Positions 34,458-44,043 of a stretch of 64,000 nt of DNA are shown piece by piece. The position numbers and the translations under genes were made by a program. The stretch comes from Paramyrothecium sp. XJ0827 (Eukaryota > Ascomycota > Sordariomycetes > Hypocreales > Stachybotryaceae). Numbering within the stretch: the first letter of the stretch is position 1; each line of letters starts with the position of its first letter. The stretch covers positions 248,001 to 312,000 of the forward strand of contig JAJFPB010000006.1 of NCBI GenBank assembly GCA_020881915.1, given 5' to 3'. The notes under the pieces are model-generated. The model saw only the letters and a program-made list of their open reading frames with translations, was not told the origin of the DNA and did not search any database.

Positions 34458-35784
34458 ATGGAGGAGCACACTTCCAAGGAGAAGACCAAGGCCAGAAAGA
34501 GCGGTTCTAGCTTGCTAAGCAAGGTGACCCAACTCGGGCTTGGGGCAAACATCTTCGCGGCTGCAGTTTACTGGGAGCCAACTCATCGCTGCCACCGCGT
34601 CGCCGTGTACCTACCGCCGGATCATGAATTTCCAGATGTTGACGGACTGGTTAGTTGCCCTCAACACCAGACTCGTACTCCACATCCCTGTCTGATAAGG
34701 GAACCAGATCAGAGATGCCTTGCCTGATAGGCCACCTTCACCAGGAGCCTGGCGACGGCATCGTTTGCCGACCCCGTACGATTACGACGACAAGGAAAAG
34801 ACAAAGGCTCGCAAGAGTGGCCCCAGCCTTCTGAACAAGACGATAGAGCTTGGGGAGTCGGCACGCATCTTTGCCGCGACGATTTATTGGGAGCCAACCC
34901 ATCGGCTTTACGAGGTGGCGGCATACCTGCCGGACGGCGAATTTGTACCGAGCGTCCATAATCTTGTCAGTATTGCTTGTAGAGGCCAATTTCATGCTCC
35001 GTTTCGGCTAATCTGGCATTAGGTTATGGAAGCTTCTTCTGGACCAAGGACCCGTTCGTCACTGCGGCACACTTTGCGGCACATCACTGTCGGTCGGCAC
35101 AGGAAGGCTCTAAGAAGAAGAACACGAGCGCTATCACCATCAATCGCTACTACAGATCCAGCGAGCCTCGGTCTCGGTGGCAATCCCTCGAACACCTTAA
35201 GTCCAAATACAGCCACCTTACCACCTTTCTCTACTCCGATGGTGACCACGTCCCCGATTACGTGTAAAACGGACTCAGAGCCCAGTCCCGGAGAAAGGCC
35301 AGTCACGCAAGAGGAGCCAGCAGACTCCATAGTGGAAGTCAACACCACCACGCTGGACATGATGGAGGAGGAGGAGACTAAACACATTGGGTTCTCTGAG
35401 CAGTTGAACAGTGAGCCGTGCGACTTAAGAAGTCCAGAAGAACTGATCTATCCAGATGGAAGCAAAGCTAGGCAAGAGGTGGTAGTCAACGCTCTGTTGA
35501 TGAATCCCGACACGGCATTACCGACAACGGAAAAGACAACGCCAGCCGAGACCTTCCCATCCGAGACGTTACGAGCCGAGACGTCACTGGCCCAGACGCC
35601 TCCAATGGAGACGCCGATGGTCGATTACGTACAAAACCAAACACATCCCTTCATCAGCATCAATCGAATAGATGTGCAGGTGAGGACGAGAAGCGGCTCC
35701 ACGCCGTGTAATGAGGGATGGAAAAAACATGTGTTGGATTTATTGGAAAGGACTCATGCTGTCATTGCTTCGGTACTACAATGA
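34458..35784 (+). CDS. Three-exon protein with a duplicated KEKTKARKSG module
   Basis: The ATG at 34458 gives exon 1 to 34649 (MEEHTSKEKTKARKSGSS, then NIFAAAVYWEPTHRCHRVAV). An intron 34650-34707 (GTTAGT..CCAG) leads in phase to exon 2, ending at 34965 (DDKEKTKARKSGPSLLNKT, ARIFAATIYWEPTHRLYEVA). An intron 34966-35022 leads to exon 3 and a stop at 35784, 403 aa in total. Exons 1 and 2 each encode one copy of an approximately 58-residue module (RKSGxSLL, IFAAxxYWEPTHR, VAxYLP), so an exon duplication built the N-terminus. Exon 3 is long, disordered and rich in Thr, Pro and Glu, with a basic start (GRHRKALRRRTRA). The basic, helical start of the module faintly recalls a MADS-type DNA-binding fold, but I would not name it. 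No other clue to role. Confidence 0.6.
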
Positions 35785-36609
35785 ACAAGATTGCTATCAT
35801 GGTTGATCATCTGAAACGAAGTGGTTGATGAGTGCCTGGGCTCAATAACAATTCCACTAATTTTCGTCCTGGTGCTTAGTATATACCATATTCGTATGTG
35901 AAAGCTTCATCCCTCTTGCCTCTGTTGCTCGCTGTCTTGTTTGCAAGAATACGCCGAATTTACCGAACCAAGCACACTTGTGGGCCCGGAGGCACTCATC
36001 GGCTTCCCGCACATCTTCGGAACCACACACGAATGCCGCGGCACGATTTTCAGGCTTTTCTATTTCTATTTCTGATGATGATGATGATGATGATAATGAC
36101 TTGGTATACCGGAGCCTCTCGCTATACCAATGATTCGAGGCCCTAGAGGCCTCGTTTTTACCCCAGCCCTACTGTTGAACCTTGGTTTGGCTTGTTATTT
36201 GATCATTGTGGTAGCACCGACGTAGACAAAGCAGTACGAACACCATGATTCTGTCACTCCACTGAGTGTGCCTCGTCGGAAAGGGCTCGGCACAAGGGCA
36301 CTCTCCCTCGTGTACTCGTGCACCGACTGTCATGGTAGTCGGAGGGGTGGTAAACAAGAATGTCTCGCCTAAAGAACATGGATACGCAAATCGACAGATA
36401 CCACATCAAATTACGGAAATCTCGACATCATGCTGGGGCTCTCCGCAGGCACGTGGGAGGGTTAACCTGGATGTCATAGTGGCTTATGAAGTCTATCCAC
36501 TCTTGTGGCTCGAGGTATATAAACCGACGAGGCCCGCGGACTCGGACCTTCTCAACTCTGTCCTCTAAAACCCCACTCGTGCCTAGTACAAAGACTCAAG
36601 CCTCTCACC
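35785..36609. other. Intergenic stretch with GAT microsatellite
   Basis: A short run of GAT triplets lies near 36074-36096. ORFs here (35898-36146, 36266-36568) show no motif. The right end holds the TATA box of the next gene. Confidence 0.5.
36516..36523 (+). promoter_or_regulatory. TATA box of the 36610 gene
   Basis: TATATAAA lies about 90 bp before the ATG at 36610, followed by a CT-rich leader (CTCAACTCTGTCCTC). Confidence 0.6.
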
Positions 36610-37499
36610 ATGCTCTGCACCGACTTCACGTTTGAGCCCATCTTGGAAACTCACCCATCTACTATGCCATACATTGTGGAACATGTATGAGGCCTTGAAA
36701 ACTCGCGTACAGGCTGACATGCTGACAATCTGTAGGAATCTCCAGAAAATTGCTCTGGCGATGATTCCATTGATGCTGAAAGCGAATGTTGGTTAATCCT
36801 TTGGACGCTGGATGCTGATGGAACATCCGTGGGATCTGCTGATCTCGAGCATAACCTGGCGCATGTTGATGTGGCACAAGAAAGCTCTGTCAGTCAAAGC
36901 TGTAAGACGTCAGAACAAATATCTATGGGAATCTTGGAAAGCCTTAGGGGTGCACGGGAAATTTTGAACAGACCCCTCGAATAAGTGCAGCTCGAAATGA
37001 TGAGTCGCCAGCAACATCCGTTCCGTCACCTGTCCAATTTTTATTACAAGCATCGTCGAGAAAGAGAAAGCTTATTGGGGACGAGAGCGGCCTTGACTTT
37101 TGCACACACTCCCGAAAGAAGCGACGAAGTGTATCAGTCTCACGCACTCCTAGAGTGGAAGAAGTGTATATTACGCCAATCCGAGCATTCGCCCATGTTG
37201 ATAACTGTGTACTTGAGTTTGTTTGGAAGGCTCGCCGTGGTAGCGAGGGCTGGGTCGATCTCACGGATGCCTGTCATAACAAATGGAATGACGGCTGTGG
37301 ACTCTTAATGTATGGGTCAGACCTAGAGGCTGAGGTTCGCTGCAACGGCGAGTGGCAGCCCTTAAGCTTGCGGTGGTGCGAGTCTAAAGACGCATTCCGA
37401 GGGTTTGACGAAATCGAGAATAGGGTTTTAGAGGTCTCCAGTCCGGAGATGCTGAAGCTAATGGAGGGCAAGAGCGGTTGCGTTGGTCGCGTTTATTGA
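36610..37499 (+). CDS. Three-exon 265-aa protein of unknown function
   Basis: Exons 36610-36684, 36736-36949 and 36991-37499 join in phase (the second intron, 41 bp, is unusually short). The product starts MLCTDFTFEPILETHPSTMP and continues with an acidic stretch (ECWLILWTLDADGTSVGSAD). It then has a basic segment with two nuclear-localisation-like clusters (SSRKRKLIGDE, SRKKRRSVSVSR). The C-terminal domain reads VYITPIRAFAHVDNCVLEF, VDLTDACHNKWNDGCGLLMY and WQPLSLRWCESKDAFRGFD. It contains about five cysteines and looks compact and beta-rich, but I do not recognise it. TATA box, leader and phase-consistent introns support a live gene. Confidence 0.6.
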
Positions 37500-38551
37500 C
37501 TAGTTATAGAGCTCTTGTATCTATTTTACGGTTTTTATCTATTGCTTGGACATTTCTGACGATTATTTCAATGGTTCCTTTCTCTGCCGCTTATCTTCAC
37601 CTGGCCTCCTCCCCTATATAATCTCGATCCAACGCTTGATTCGTTGTTAAGAATCCGCTGCTGGTGGTCGGGCTTGGGTAGACTCAAGATTTTCATTTCG
37701 TGATTAAGAGGGAAAAGTTGATCGTCGATAAGATGGTGTTACCTGAGAATCAATAACACAATCGTGATCAGTTTCCAGGTCGCAATCTGGCTGTACCCGA
37801 TGCCTCAAAGGCCAAGGGAGGTGCTGGGTATTGAAAATGAAGCCGATTCGGAGTGTGGAGATGATGAAGAGGTTGGCTGCTATGCCCATGGCTATATCGA
37901 TAAGGCGGACAGTAGTGCTGCAAATAACCATCGTCCAGACTAGTACTTTCGGATTCAACATAGAATCTCCTTCTGGTCATTATAAGCGCGGTTCTGATAA
38001 TGACTCGAACTTTTGGGACAACTAAGTTGTTTGATGTGCTGATTGTCTTTTAAATAAATACGGTTATCCGACATCACGCACGTTTTGGGAGTGAATGGGC
38101 TCATCTATTGACCATTGCAAACGCAGTGTTGCAGACTTTCTTGCACGAATGGCTTACTGCAGTTGCTTGTAGTCATTTCAGTGGATGTATACTACTGAGT
38201 AAGCCCGGCTACATTGCAGAGGAGGAGAAATGCAATTTCAAACGGATTGAGGATGAAAAGACGGGACGACATCAGTAAAGAAGTGTGTGAAAGCCAATTC
38301 AGAATCGCTGTAGACAGAAAGGACGGAGATGATACAACCACCTCCCGTGTGTAGGGGACTTAAGCCATGGTGACAACGGACAACGACATCAACAACAACG
38401 GCACTGGGATTGGAGCAAGCCTATCGTATCTAGGTCATGGAGAAGTGAGTAACATACAGATGACATCCGATGGACACTTTTTAAGTCTGCACCGTACTGT
38501 AACTCTCCATTCGTGATTTCCTTCACTTCCTGGCTTCCCGTTACGCAAATC
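37500..38551. other. Intergenic stretch, possible membrane-protein exon
   Basis: The minus strand 37704-37961 encodes one hydrophobic helix (MLNPKVLVWTMVICSTTVRL) but no complete gene could be assembled. A plus-strand ATG at 38368 opens a short exon (MVTTDNDINNNGTGIGASL) with a GTGAGT donor but no convincing continuation. Confidence 0.35.
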
Positions 38552-39241
38552 TCAGCAGAGGGCAAGCTTTGCCTTCAATCTTTGGACAACCAAGGTAGGC
38601 AAAACCACAACCCGACCTAGAGCACTAATCTCAAATCTTCCGTGCCCAATGCTTTTATTATTTTCGTCGAAATAGGTGATGCCCTTGACTTTGGGACATT
38701 CAGGAGCATAGAACTCCTGATACAAGGGCTTCCCGTCGACAAGACTGATCTTTAGCGAGCACACCAGACTGACGTGCTTTATTGACAATGGTTGTTCTTT
38801 GCAAAGGCCACCAAGAGAGTCTGACGTAACTTCCCATGGGCCAAGCCCTTTGTCGCAAAACATAATGTTGGTCGTTGGCCCGTTTGTTCCCTCATGAAAT
38901 AAGAGGTGCAAGCCAGGTATAACGACGCTTTCTCGATTCGTTAGGGCTGCAACACAAATGCAGAGTTTGCAATCTGAGAAGAATACATAATCCTTCCCTG
39001 GGATGTATCGGTAATTTGGTCGCAATGACTGAAAAAACTGTTCCCGTGTGTTGTGGATGGTGTTGTCATCGCAGGAGTCTCCCAACGCAATGAACTTGAA
39101 TTTTCGAAAATCAGTTTGCACGAGGTCGTTGAGATGATATCCTAGGAAGAAAGGGCAGCCAAGAGACTTATTAACCATATCCAACCAGCCATTGTCCTTG
39201 AATATGCATCTTGTCACTGTTTCCCAGTTTGTTCGAAGCAT
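38552..39241 (-). CDS. Hypothetical protein, 229 aa
   Basis: A single open exon from the ATG at 39241 (MLRTNWETVTRCIFKDNGWL) to a stop at 38552. It has balanced composition, several Cys, and motifs such as FKFIALGDSCDDNTIH, YFDENNKSIGHGRFEISALG and a basic, hydrophobic end (VVLPTLVVQRLKAKLAL). It has no signal peptide or membrane helix. No family recognised. The length, codon composition and uninterrupted frame suggest a real gene. Confidence 0.5.
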   Translation of the reverse strand: MLRTNWETVTRCIFKDNGWLDMVNKSLGCPFFLGYHLNDLVQTDFRKFKFIALGDSCDDNTIHNTREQFFQSLRPNYRYIPGKDYVFFSDCKLCICVAALTNRESVVIPGLHLLFHEGTNGPTTNIMFCDKGLGPWEVTSDSLGGLCKEQPLSIKHVSLVCSLKISLVDGKPLYQEFYAPECPKVKGITYFDENNKSIGHGRFEISALGRVVVLPTLVVQRLKAKLALC

Positions 39242-39548
39242 ATCGTCCTAGTTCTCGAATGCTGTATGTAATCAGCAGCGACGCAGCAAGTTGAGGAGTG
39301 CGTGATCATTCCAACACCAGGCCAATATATGAATAAGATTGCTTGAAAAGCTACCGGCAGACTATAGTGCGTTAAAGATGTCTCCATCATAATAGGGTGA
39401 AAGGGATCATGTTGTTCTCATCAGAAATTCTGGGACGGATCTATGGCTCAAGTGGAGACCATGAAGCTGTGTTCAACTGGACCGACAGGCTAGCCTGTAA
39501 TGGGACTGTTTAGAGGTGGATGGAGTAGGGGGCGGAACCGGTCGACGA

Positions 39549-39558
39549 CTATAAATTG
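39549..39558 (+). promoter_or_regulatory. TATA box of the TM2 gene
   Basis: CTATAAATTG about 130 bp before the ATG at 39684, followed by a CT-rich leader (CTTGACTCTCTCGTCTTCTC). Confidence 0.45.
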
Positions 39559-39683
39559 CTCTGCTCAAACCCGTTCATTCAATTCACACCCTCTCATCCA
39601 TTTCTTGACTCTCTCGTCTTCTCATCACCGAATCACTTTCTCACCTGGGCGATACGTCCAAAACTACAGTAATACCAATTGCC

Positions 39684-40156
39684 ATGAAAGACAAGACTTA
39701 TGCAAAGAGGATCGGAGGGGGCATCGAAAGGTTCATCATATCCGTTACAGGTAATTGGAGAGCAGTCGCGCTACTGGCTTACTCTTCCGGCGTTGCTATA
39801 GCTATTGCCATCTACATGAACAGCGGTTGGTCTTCCTTCTTACACATCCGGATTGATCATTCTAATATCTTTCAGAGCTTGAAAACTTCCAGCCAATCCA
39901 GCGCAGATGGGGTGGCTATGGCCAACAGCCTGAAAGTGACAAGTGTTATCGCCAGGAACGTGTTGCGATGCTCCTTTCCCTCTTCTTGGGGAACCTTGGA
40001 GTCGATCAGTTTTATGCCCACCACTGGCTCTTGGCTGTCTTCAAGCTGCTCACTTTCGGCGGTCTTGGAGTCTGGTCGCTTGTCGATGTGATTCTCTGGA
40101 TCGTGGGAGGCGTCTATGGAACCCCTGGCTGCCCTGGGGGAAGCTCCATCGCTTGA
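39684..40156 (+). CDS. TM2-domain membrane protein
   Basis: Exon 1 (39684-39750, MKDKTYAKRIGGGIERFIIS) and exon 2 (39876-40156) join across a 125-bp intron (GTAATT..TTTCAG) to give 115 aa. Exon 2 reads ENFQPIQRRWGGYGQQ and then the TM2 domain: VAMLLSLFLGNLGVDQFYA, LLAVFKLLTFGGLGVWSLVD and VILWIVGGVYGTPGC. These are two transmembrane helices joined by a short turn with the family's D-x-F-Y motif. Function of fungal TM2 proteins is not established. The intron reads through with in-frame ORFs, which hides the gene from a simple ORF scan. Confidence 0.8.
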
Positions 40157-40614
40157 AAACACTAAGAATGTCAGTGGCTGGGTAGATAATGGGTTAGTTT
40201 GAATTTACATCTGGCTTAGCCGTAAGATGATGGAAATCTACGATACATGACCTCTGCGAATCTCCCATTGGATTGGAAGTCTTGGATTTTACCAAACTGG
40301 AGGTACGTGGAATCACCAATTGCAACATGAATATTTCCTTCCTCGGTCCATGCTCGTTTGAAGGCGATCATCACTCTTTTCACAGAAATATTAAACGTTA
40401 TTGAGACCTCAATCCAGCAACACAACTTGAGATGTAGCAATTTCGCTTAGATGTCAATAAAGCCTCATTCTAGACTACAGCGAAATATGCAACGGCCACC
40501 ACTATCTGCAATATTGTGTCCTGGTACGGAAAAAAAAATCTTGAACCTGATCTGATCATAGATAGCAACAGGTTACTCTATATCAAAATCAAGCGCCCGT
40601 GGCCAACCCTCAGT
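40157..40614. other. Intergenic stretch, nothing recognised
   Basis: No gene or repeat seen. Confidence 0.4.
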
Positions 40615-41224
40615 TCATTCCTGCTTCTGGAAGGGGTTGGGTGTTGCCGGCTTGCGCCAGAAAGACGCAGACAGACGCCAGAACATCATGGTGAACACCA
40701 CCATGATGGGGACAGACCATGAAACTTGCTCAACTACAGGCAATTTCATTTGGATCAATGCGATGGCCCACCTCAGCAATACAGAGCTGATCATCATTAG
40801 TAACTCGCTAGAACAGCTTCGAATGCTTAACTTACGAAAGTATATGATATATAATGTGCATATAACTGTTTTCAAAGCACCACCATAAGGAAGCCAAGGC
40901 AATGAGAGGCATGAGACCGAAAAAGAAGCTGCAGGAAATCGTAGGTACAGTCGCAAGCAGAGGTAGAATTGGGCGAATTAGCCTATCCGCTTTGACCAAT
41001 CTACCCACCTGGCGCGCGTACGTAAGTGTTTGAGAGAGCGATACATCTCTCAGAACAAGCCATGAGAGAAAGGCACCAATGGAAGTATGAACGGGCTGGC
41101 CGTCAGTTACGGAGCGGTCCGTTTCGCCCTGGGCAGGCGACTCAGGTTTCTTCACAGGCTTTCTATCTTGTGCTCGCTGCTTTGACTGAGGAATCTTGGT
41201 TTGCTTTCCAGTGCTCAGGGCCAT
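40615..41224 (-). CDS. Small multi-pass membrane protein, two exons
   Basis: The ATG at 41224 starts a basic, soluble N-terminus (MALSTGKQTKIPQSKQRAQD), followed by hydrophobic segments around SIGAFLSWLVLRDVSL, LIRPILPLLATVPTISCSFF and GLMPLIALASLWWCF. An intron around 40817-40866 leads to SELLMMISSVLLRWAIALIQ and VSWSVPIMVVFTMMFWRL, ending KPATPNPFQKQE at 40615. The exact donor is uncertain because the obvious GT does not keep the phase. Roughly 180 aa with about four to five membrane helices. The family is unknown to me, but the positive-charge pattern looks like a true membrane protein. Confidence 0.5.
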
Positions 41225-41472
41225 GTTGATAATAATGTGTGAACTACAGAACGCTGGTTGTCCTGGGTTTTTGCATGGCCCATCTCCTTTATAAGCAGGC
41301 CTGAGTTTCACTCCCGTCCACGCCTCAGTTATGACCGGACATCTCTGTGTTGTAAGGGGACATTTTTGGCTGATAGACGAAAGTCACCTTTTGCCCGAAT
41401 GACTCAAGCTTATCGGCGTCTTTAGGAGCTGAAGAACAGTATGAGGACGGCTGATTGTGGCTCCATGGACGA

Positions 41473-42701
41473 CTAATCCAATGGCGCATGTAAGGCAAGG
41501 AATAAATTAAGCGGCAGCCTGGCTGGCTTTCGTAGTTCAAGATTGTAGTAGTTGATGGTGATAGCTTTACTTGGTGAGACTTTCAAAGGTTGATCGAACT
41601 TGTCTAGGAACTTAGTCGAGATACTAGCTGTATAAAGATATATTTGGGGCGCAGCCGTGTAAGGTACAGCAAGCACATGAACCTTGTACATGTAAATGCA
41701 CTGACAAATTGTAGGACCGATGCTTTGGACATACCTTGAAACTTTTTGTCAGAAACTTCATTTCAACTCCCTCTGGCGCACTGCTTCCGGGATGTTTGAA
41801 TAACTCTTTCTTTGCCCGATACTGTCGTTGCGCGAGTGCAATAAGAACCGCCGCAATACATGGATCCTCCACCTCATTTTGTGGCTTTAGTTGGCAGAGC
41901 TTTCTCTCAATGATTCGGGAAACAGGCGTGTTGATCCTCGTTGTTTTCTTTTCAAGGTTGTAGAAGCACAACCTGTACTTTCCCGTGAGCTGTTTTTTGC
42001 GGGTAGGTTGTAATGTGTCAAGATCCAAATATGCGAGAGGTTGAGACGGATTGGAATCAGATGCGAAAATGGCGGTCGCTGGTAGGCACAATTGAGTTTG
42101 GTCAAAATGGAACAATAGCGAAGAGGTACTGCGGTTCAGCGCTTAGCATCACGCAAATCGATGCAAGACGAAGCTCTTACCATGTTTTTTTAAAGTGACA
42201 TGCAGCAAGAATCTCAGCTACTGCAGATGCTCTTGCCTCCAGAACGCAACGCGTTATCAATGACTGCGCTGCATAGACCGCGTAGTCGAAGGTGGTAGGA
42301 GTGCGCATAGATAGATTCCCATCATTGGATCGTGGCTGTAAATCAAGTGGTATTGACCCCTCCAAGCATTTAGATTTCGGCACCCGCTTGGCGAAAAACA
42401 TGCAACCTAATAGCTCCAGATGTTTTGCTGTCCAAAGAAGGGGCTGTACGTATAAGCGAGTTCTAGAATTCTCGTGGATGATCGCTAGAATTGAACCTTC
42501 CTCGGGTGCATTGAATTGCGGATATCGAGAATGGAGTGGGGGCATGTGGTTGGGAGCAGACACGCGTCGCAATTTTGCCGGACGAGCGGGCTCAACGTGC
42601 GCCTGTCGCTTCCGCGTTAGGGGCGAAAGCGGCGAAGGCTGGGCCCCGAGAGCAATTGAATTGCCAGGAGAAATGGACAATAGCATTGCTGGCGAATTCA
42701 T
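41473..42701 (-). CDS. Conserved fungal protein of unknown function, 374 aa
   Basis: The ATG at 42701 (MNSPAMLLSISPGNSIALGA) opens exon 1 to 42181. The 52-bp intron 42129-42180 leads to exon 2 (42128-41735), and the 52-bp intron 41683-41734 to exon 3 (41682-41473), all in phase. Key stretches are GCMFFAKRVPKSKCLEGSIP, TTFDYAVYAAQSLITRCVLE, TGKYRLCFYNLEKKTTRIN, EDPCIAAVLIALAQRQYRAK, YLYTASISTKFLDKFDQP and ITINYYNLELRKP. I recognise this as a family common in Aspergillus and Penicillium genomes that has no assigned function. The arrangement and length look complete, so the gene may be intact. Confidence 0.75.
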
Positions 42702-42889
42702 TCTCGATGTTGTTGCGCGGGAAGTGTTTGCTGCGCTGACAATTTGGGGGAGAATTTCTGGCTTCGCTCCTTGTTGCTCAACTCAATCAGGTTAGTAATG
42801 AGTCACGTGGATTATGATCCCGCCAAACCTCTTGCCTACAAGCAGCCCCGCATCAATGAACATCAATCTTGTAATATTCAGATTCCAAC

Positions 42890-43098
42890 ATGCCTCAAAC
42901 AATTTTTTTAGCCAGGACTCCTCAGGAGCTTGCAGACTTGTCTGAGAAGCATGGTTTGGCTGTACCATTACATTTAAGCGATGATGAGCTAATGAGACCG
43001 GCAAGCAAATGGACCTTGCGATATCTAATCGCCTACCGTGTCCTGGTTGATTCAGAAGAGAGCATTTTGGAAACTTTCAGATCAGATCACGAAAGGCA
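42890..43098 (+). CDS. Hypothetical protein truncated by the copia LTR
   Basis: The ATG at 42890 gives MPQTIFLARTPQELADLSEK, HGLAVPLHLSDDELMRP and SKWTLRYLIAYRVLVDSEES. The frame then runs straight into the retrotransposon LTR at 43099, whose sequence supplies the following codons until about 43291. The native end of the protein is therefore missing. No family recognised. Confidence 0.4.
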
Positions 43099-43209
43099 TG
43101 TTGAAATGGAAAGATTGCTGGTTACTTATTACACAATGAGAGGTGGAAGAGTCACCGCTTATATACAGTTTGCCACAGACTTGATCGTCCACACACGTGA
43201 CCTCCAACA
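43099..43209 (-). repeat. 3' LTR of the copia element
   Basis: 111 bp, TG..CA ends, two differences from the other LTR (near positions 21 and 93 of the repeat). Confidence 0.9.
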
Positions 43210-43439
43210 CTCCCACTCGAGCAAGGCGGTGGTACTCAGTCTACCAGTTCTCAGCAACCTCATTAAAACCTTAAAACACCTTCGTGGGTGAAAAGAGGAA
43301 AGAGTGTTACTGGAAATATCGATGCCGTCCCGGGCTCGTGGGGAATATTGTCTTGGATAGGACAAGGCTCCCACTGCAGCCCGCCTCGGTATCTACTCTT
43401 CACGGCTTCAGTCCACTGAGTACCGCACCCAAAGCCGGA

Positions 43440-43850
43440 AGCTCATCTTTTGCCAGATCCATTGCGCCGTGTTAGCAGCATCTGTCCTTGGTGCCCGTTG
43501 GCGATCACTGCGGCTGTTAGCAGTACCAAGGTCCATGGTCTGGTCGGAATTGCAACCCAGGCAGCGGCCTTCCCGGCTTCGGTCCACTTGTACAGCCCCG
43601 AAGCCTTCGAGTCATCTTTTGCCAGATCCATTACGCCGTATTAGTAGCGCGCCAGGCCGTGTTAGCAGCCTGGGGCCCCTGGTGCTCGTTGGCAATAACT
43701 GCGGCTGCTCGCAGTACCAAGGTTCCATGGCCTGGTCCAGGACTTGCAACCCATGCAGCTTTCCTTCCCGGCTTTGGTCCGCTGACACAGCCCCCGAGCC
43801 TTCGAGTTCGTCTTTTGCCAGATCTTCTTGGTCTGGTCGGGAATTGCAAC
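43440..43850 (-). repeat. Tandem repeats in the copia 3' region
   Basis: TCTTTTGCCAGATC recurs near 43446, 43617 and 43812, each followed by related sequence (TGTTAGCAGC, GCAGTACCAAGG, TTGCAACCCA). This is two to three imperfect units of roughly 170-195 bp. They lie between the pol stop (44044) and the 3' LTR and have no recognised coding function. Confidence 0.7.
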
Positions 43851-44043
43851 CAGTGCGGCCGGGTCACTTACTGACCTTCTAGCGGTTGTTGAGGTGAGTT
43901 GGACGAGCTGCCATTGTACATGGTAATCGGGGTAGTAGACTCCCACTGGATCCTCGCGCAGTGACTCAGGGTAACACGTGTTGAATGTGTTTCAGAAACC
44001 GCAAAGCCTCGTAGCGTGGATCCTCTTTCTGGCCCGAATAGCT

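Noticed and set aside
34458..34965. MADS-box transcription factor call for the duplicated module
   Set aside because: Similarity is limited to a basic start and helix pattern; key MADS positions are not clear.
37155..37499. Cyanovirin-like lectin domain in the 36610 gene product
   Set aside because: The first impression came from spacing of Cys, Gly and Asp, but the family repeats are not there.
41701..41734. 34-bp intron in the conserved 374-aa gene
   Set aside because: Too short. Using the next acceptor (intron 41683-41734, 52 bp) keeps the phase and gives a better protein.
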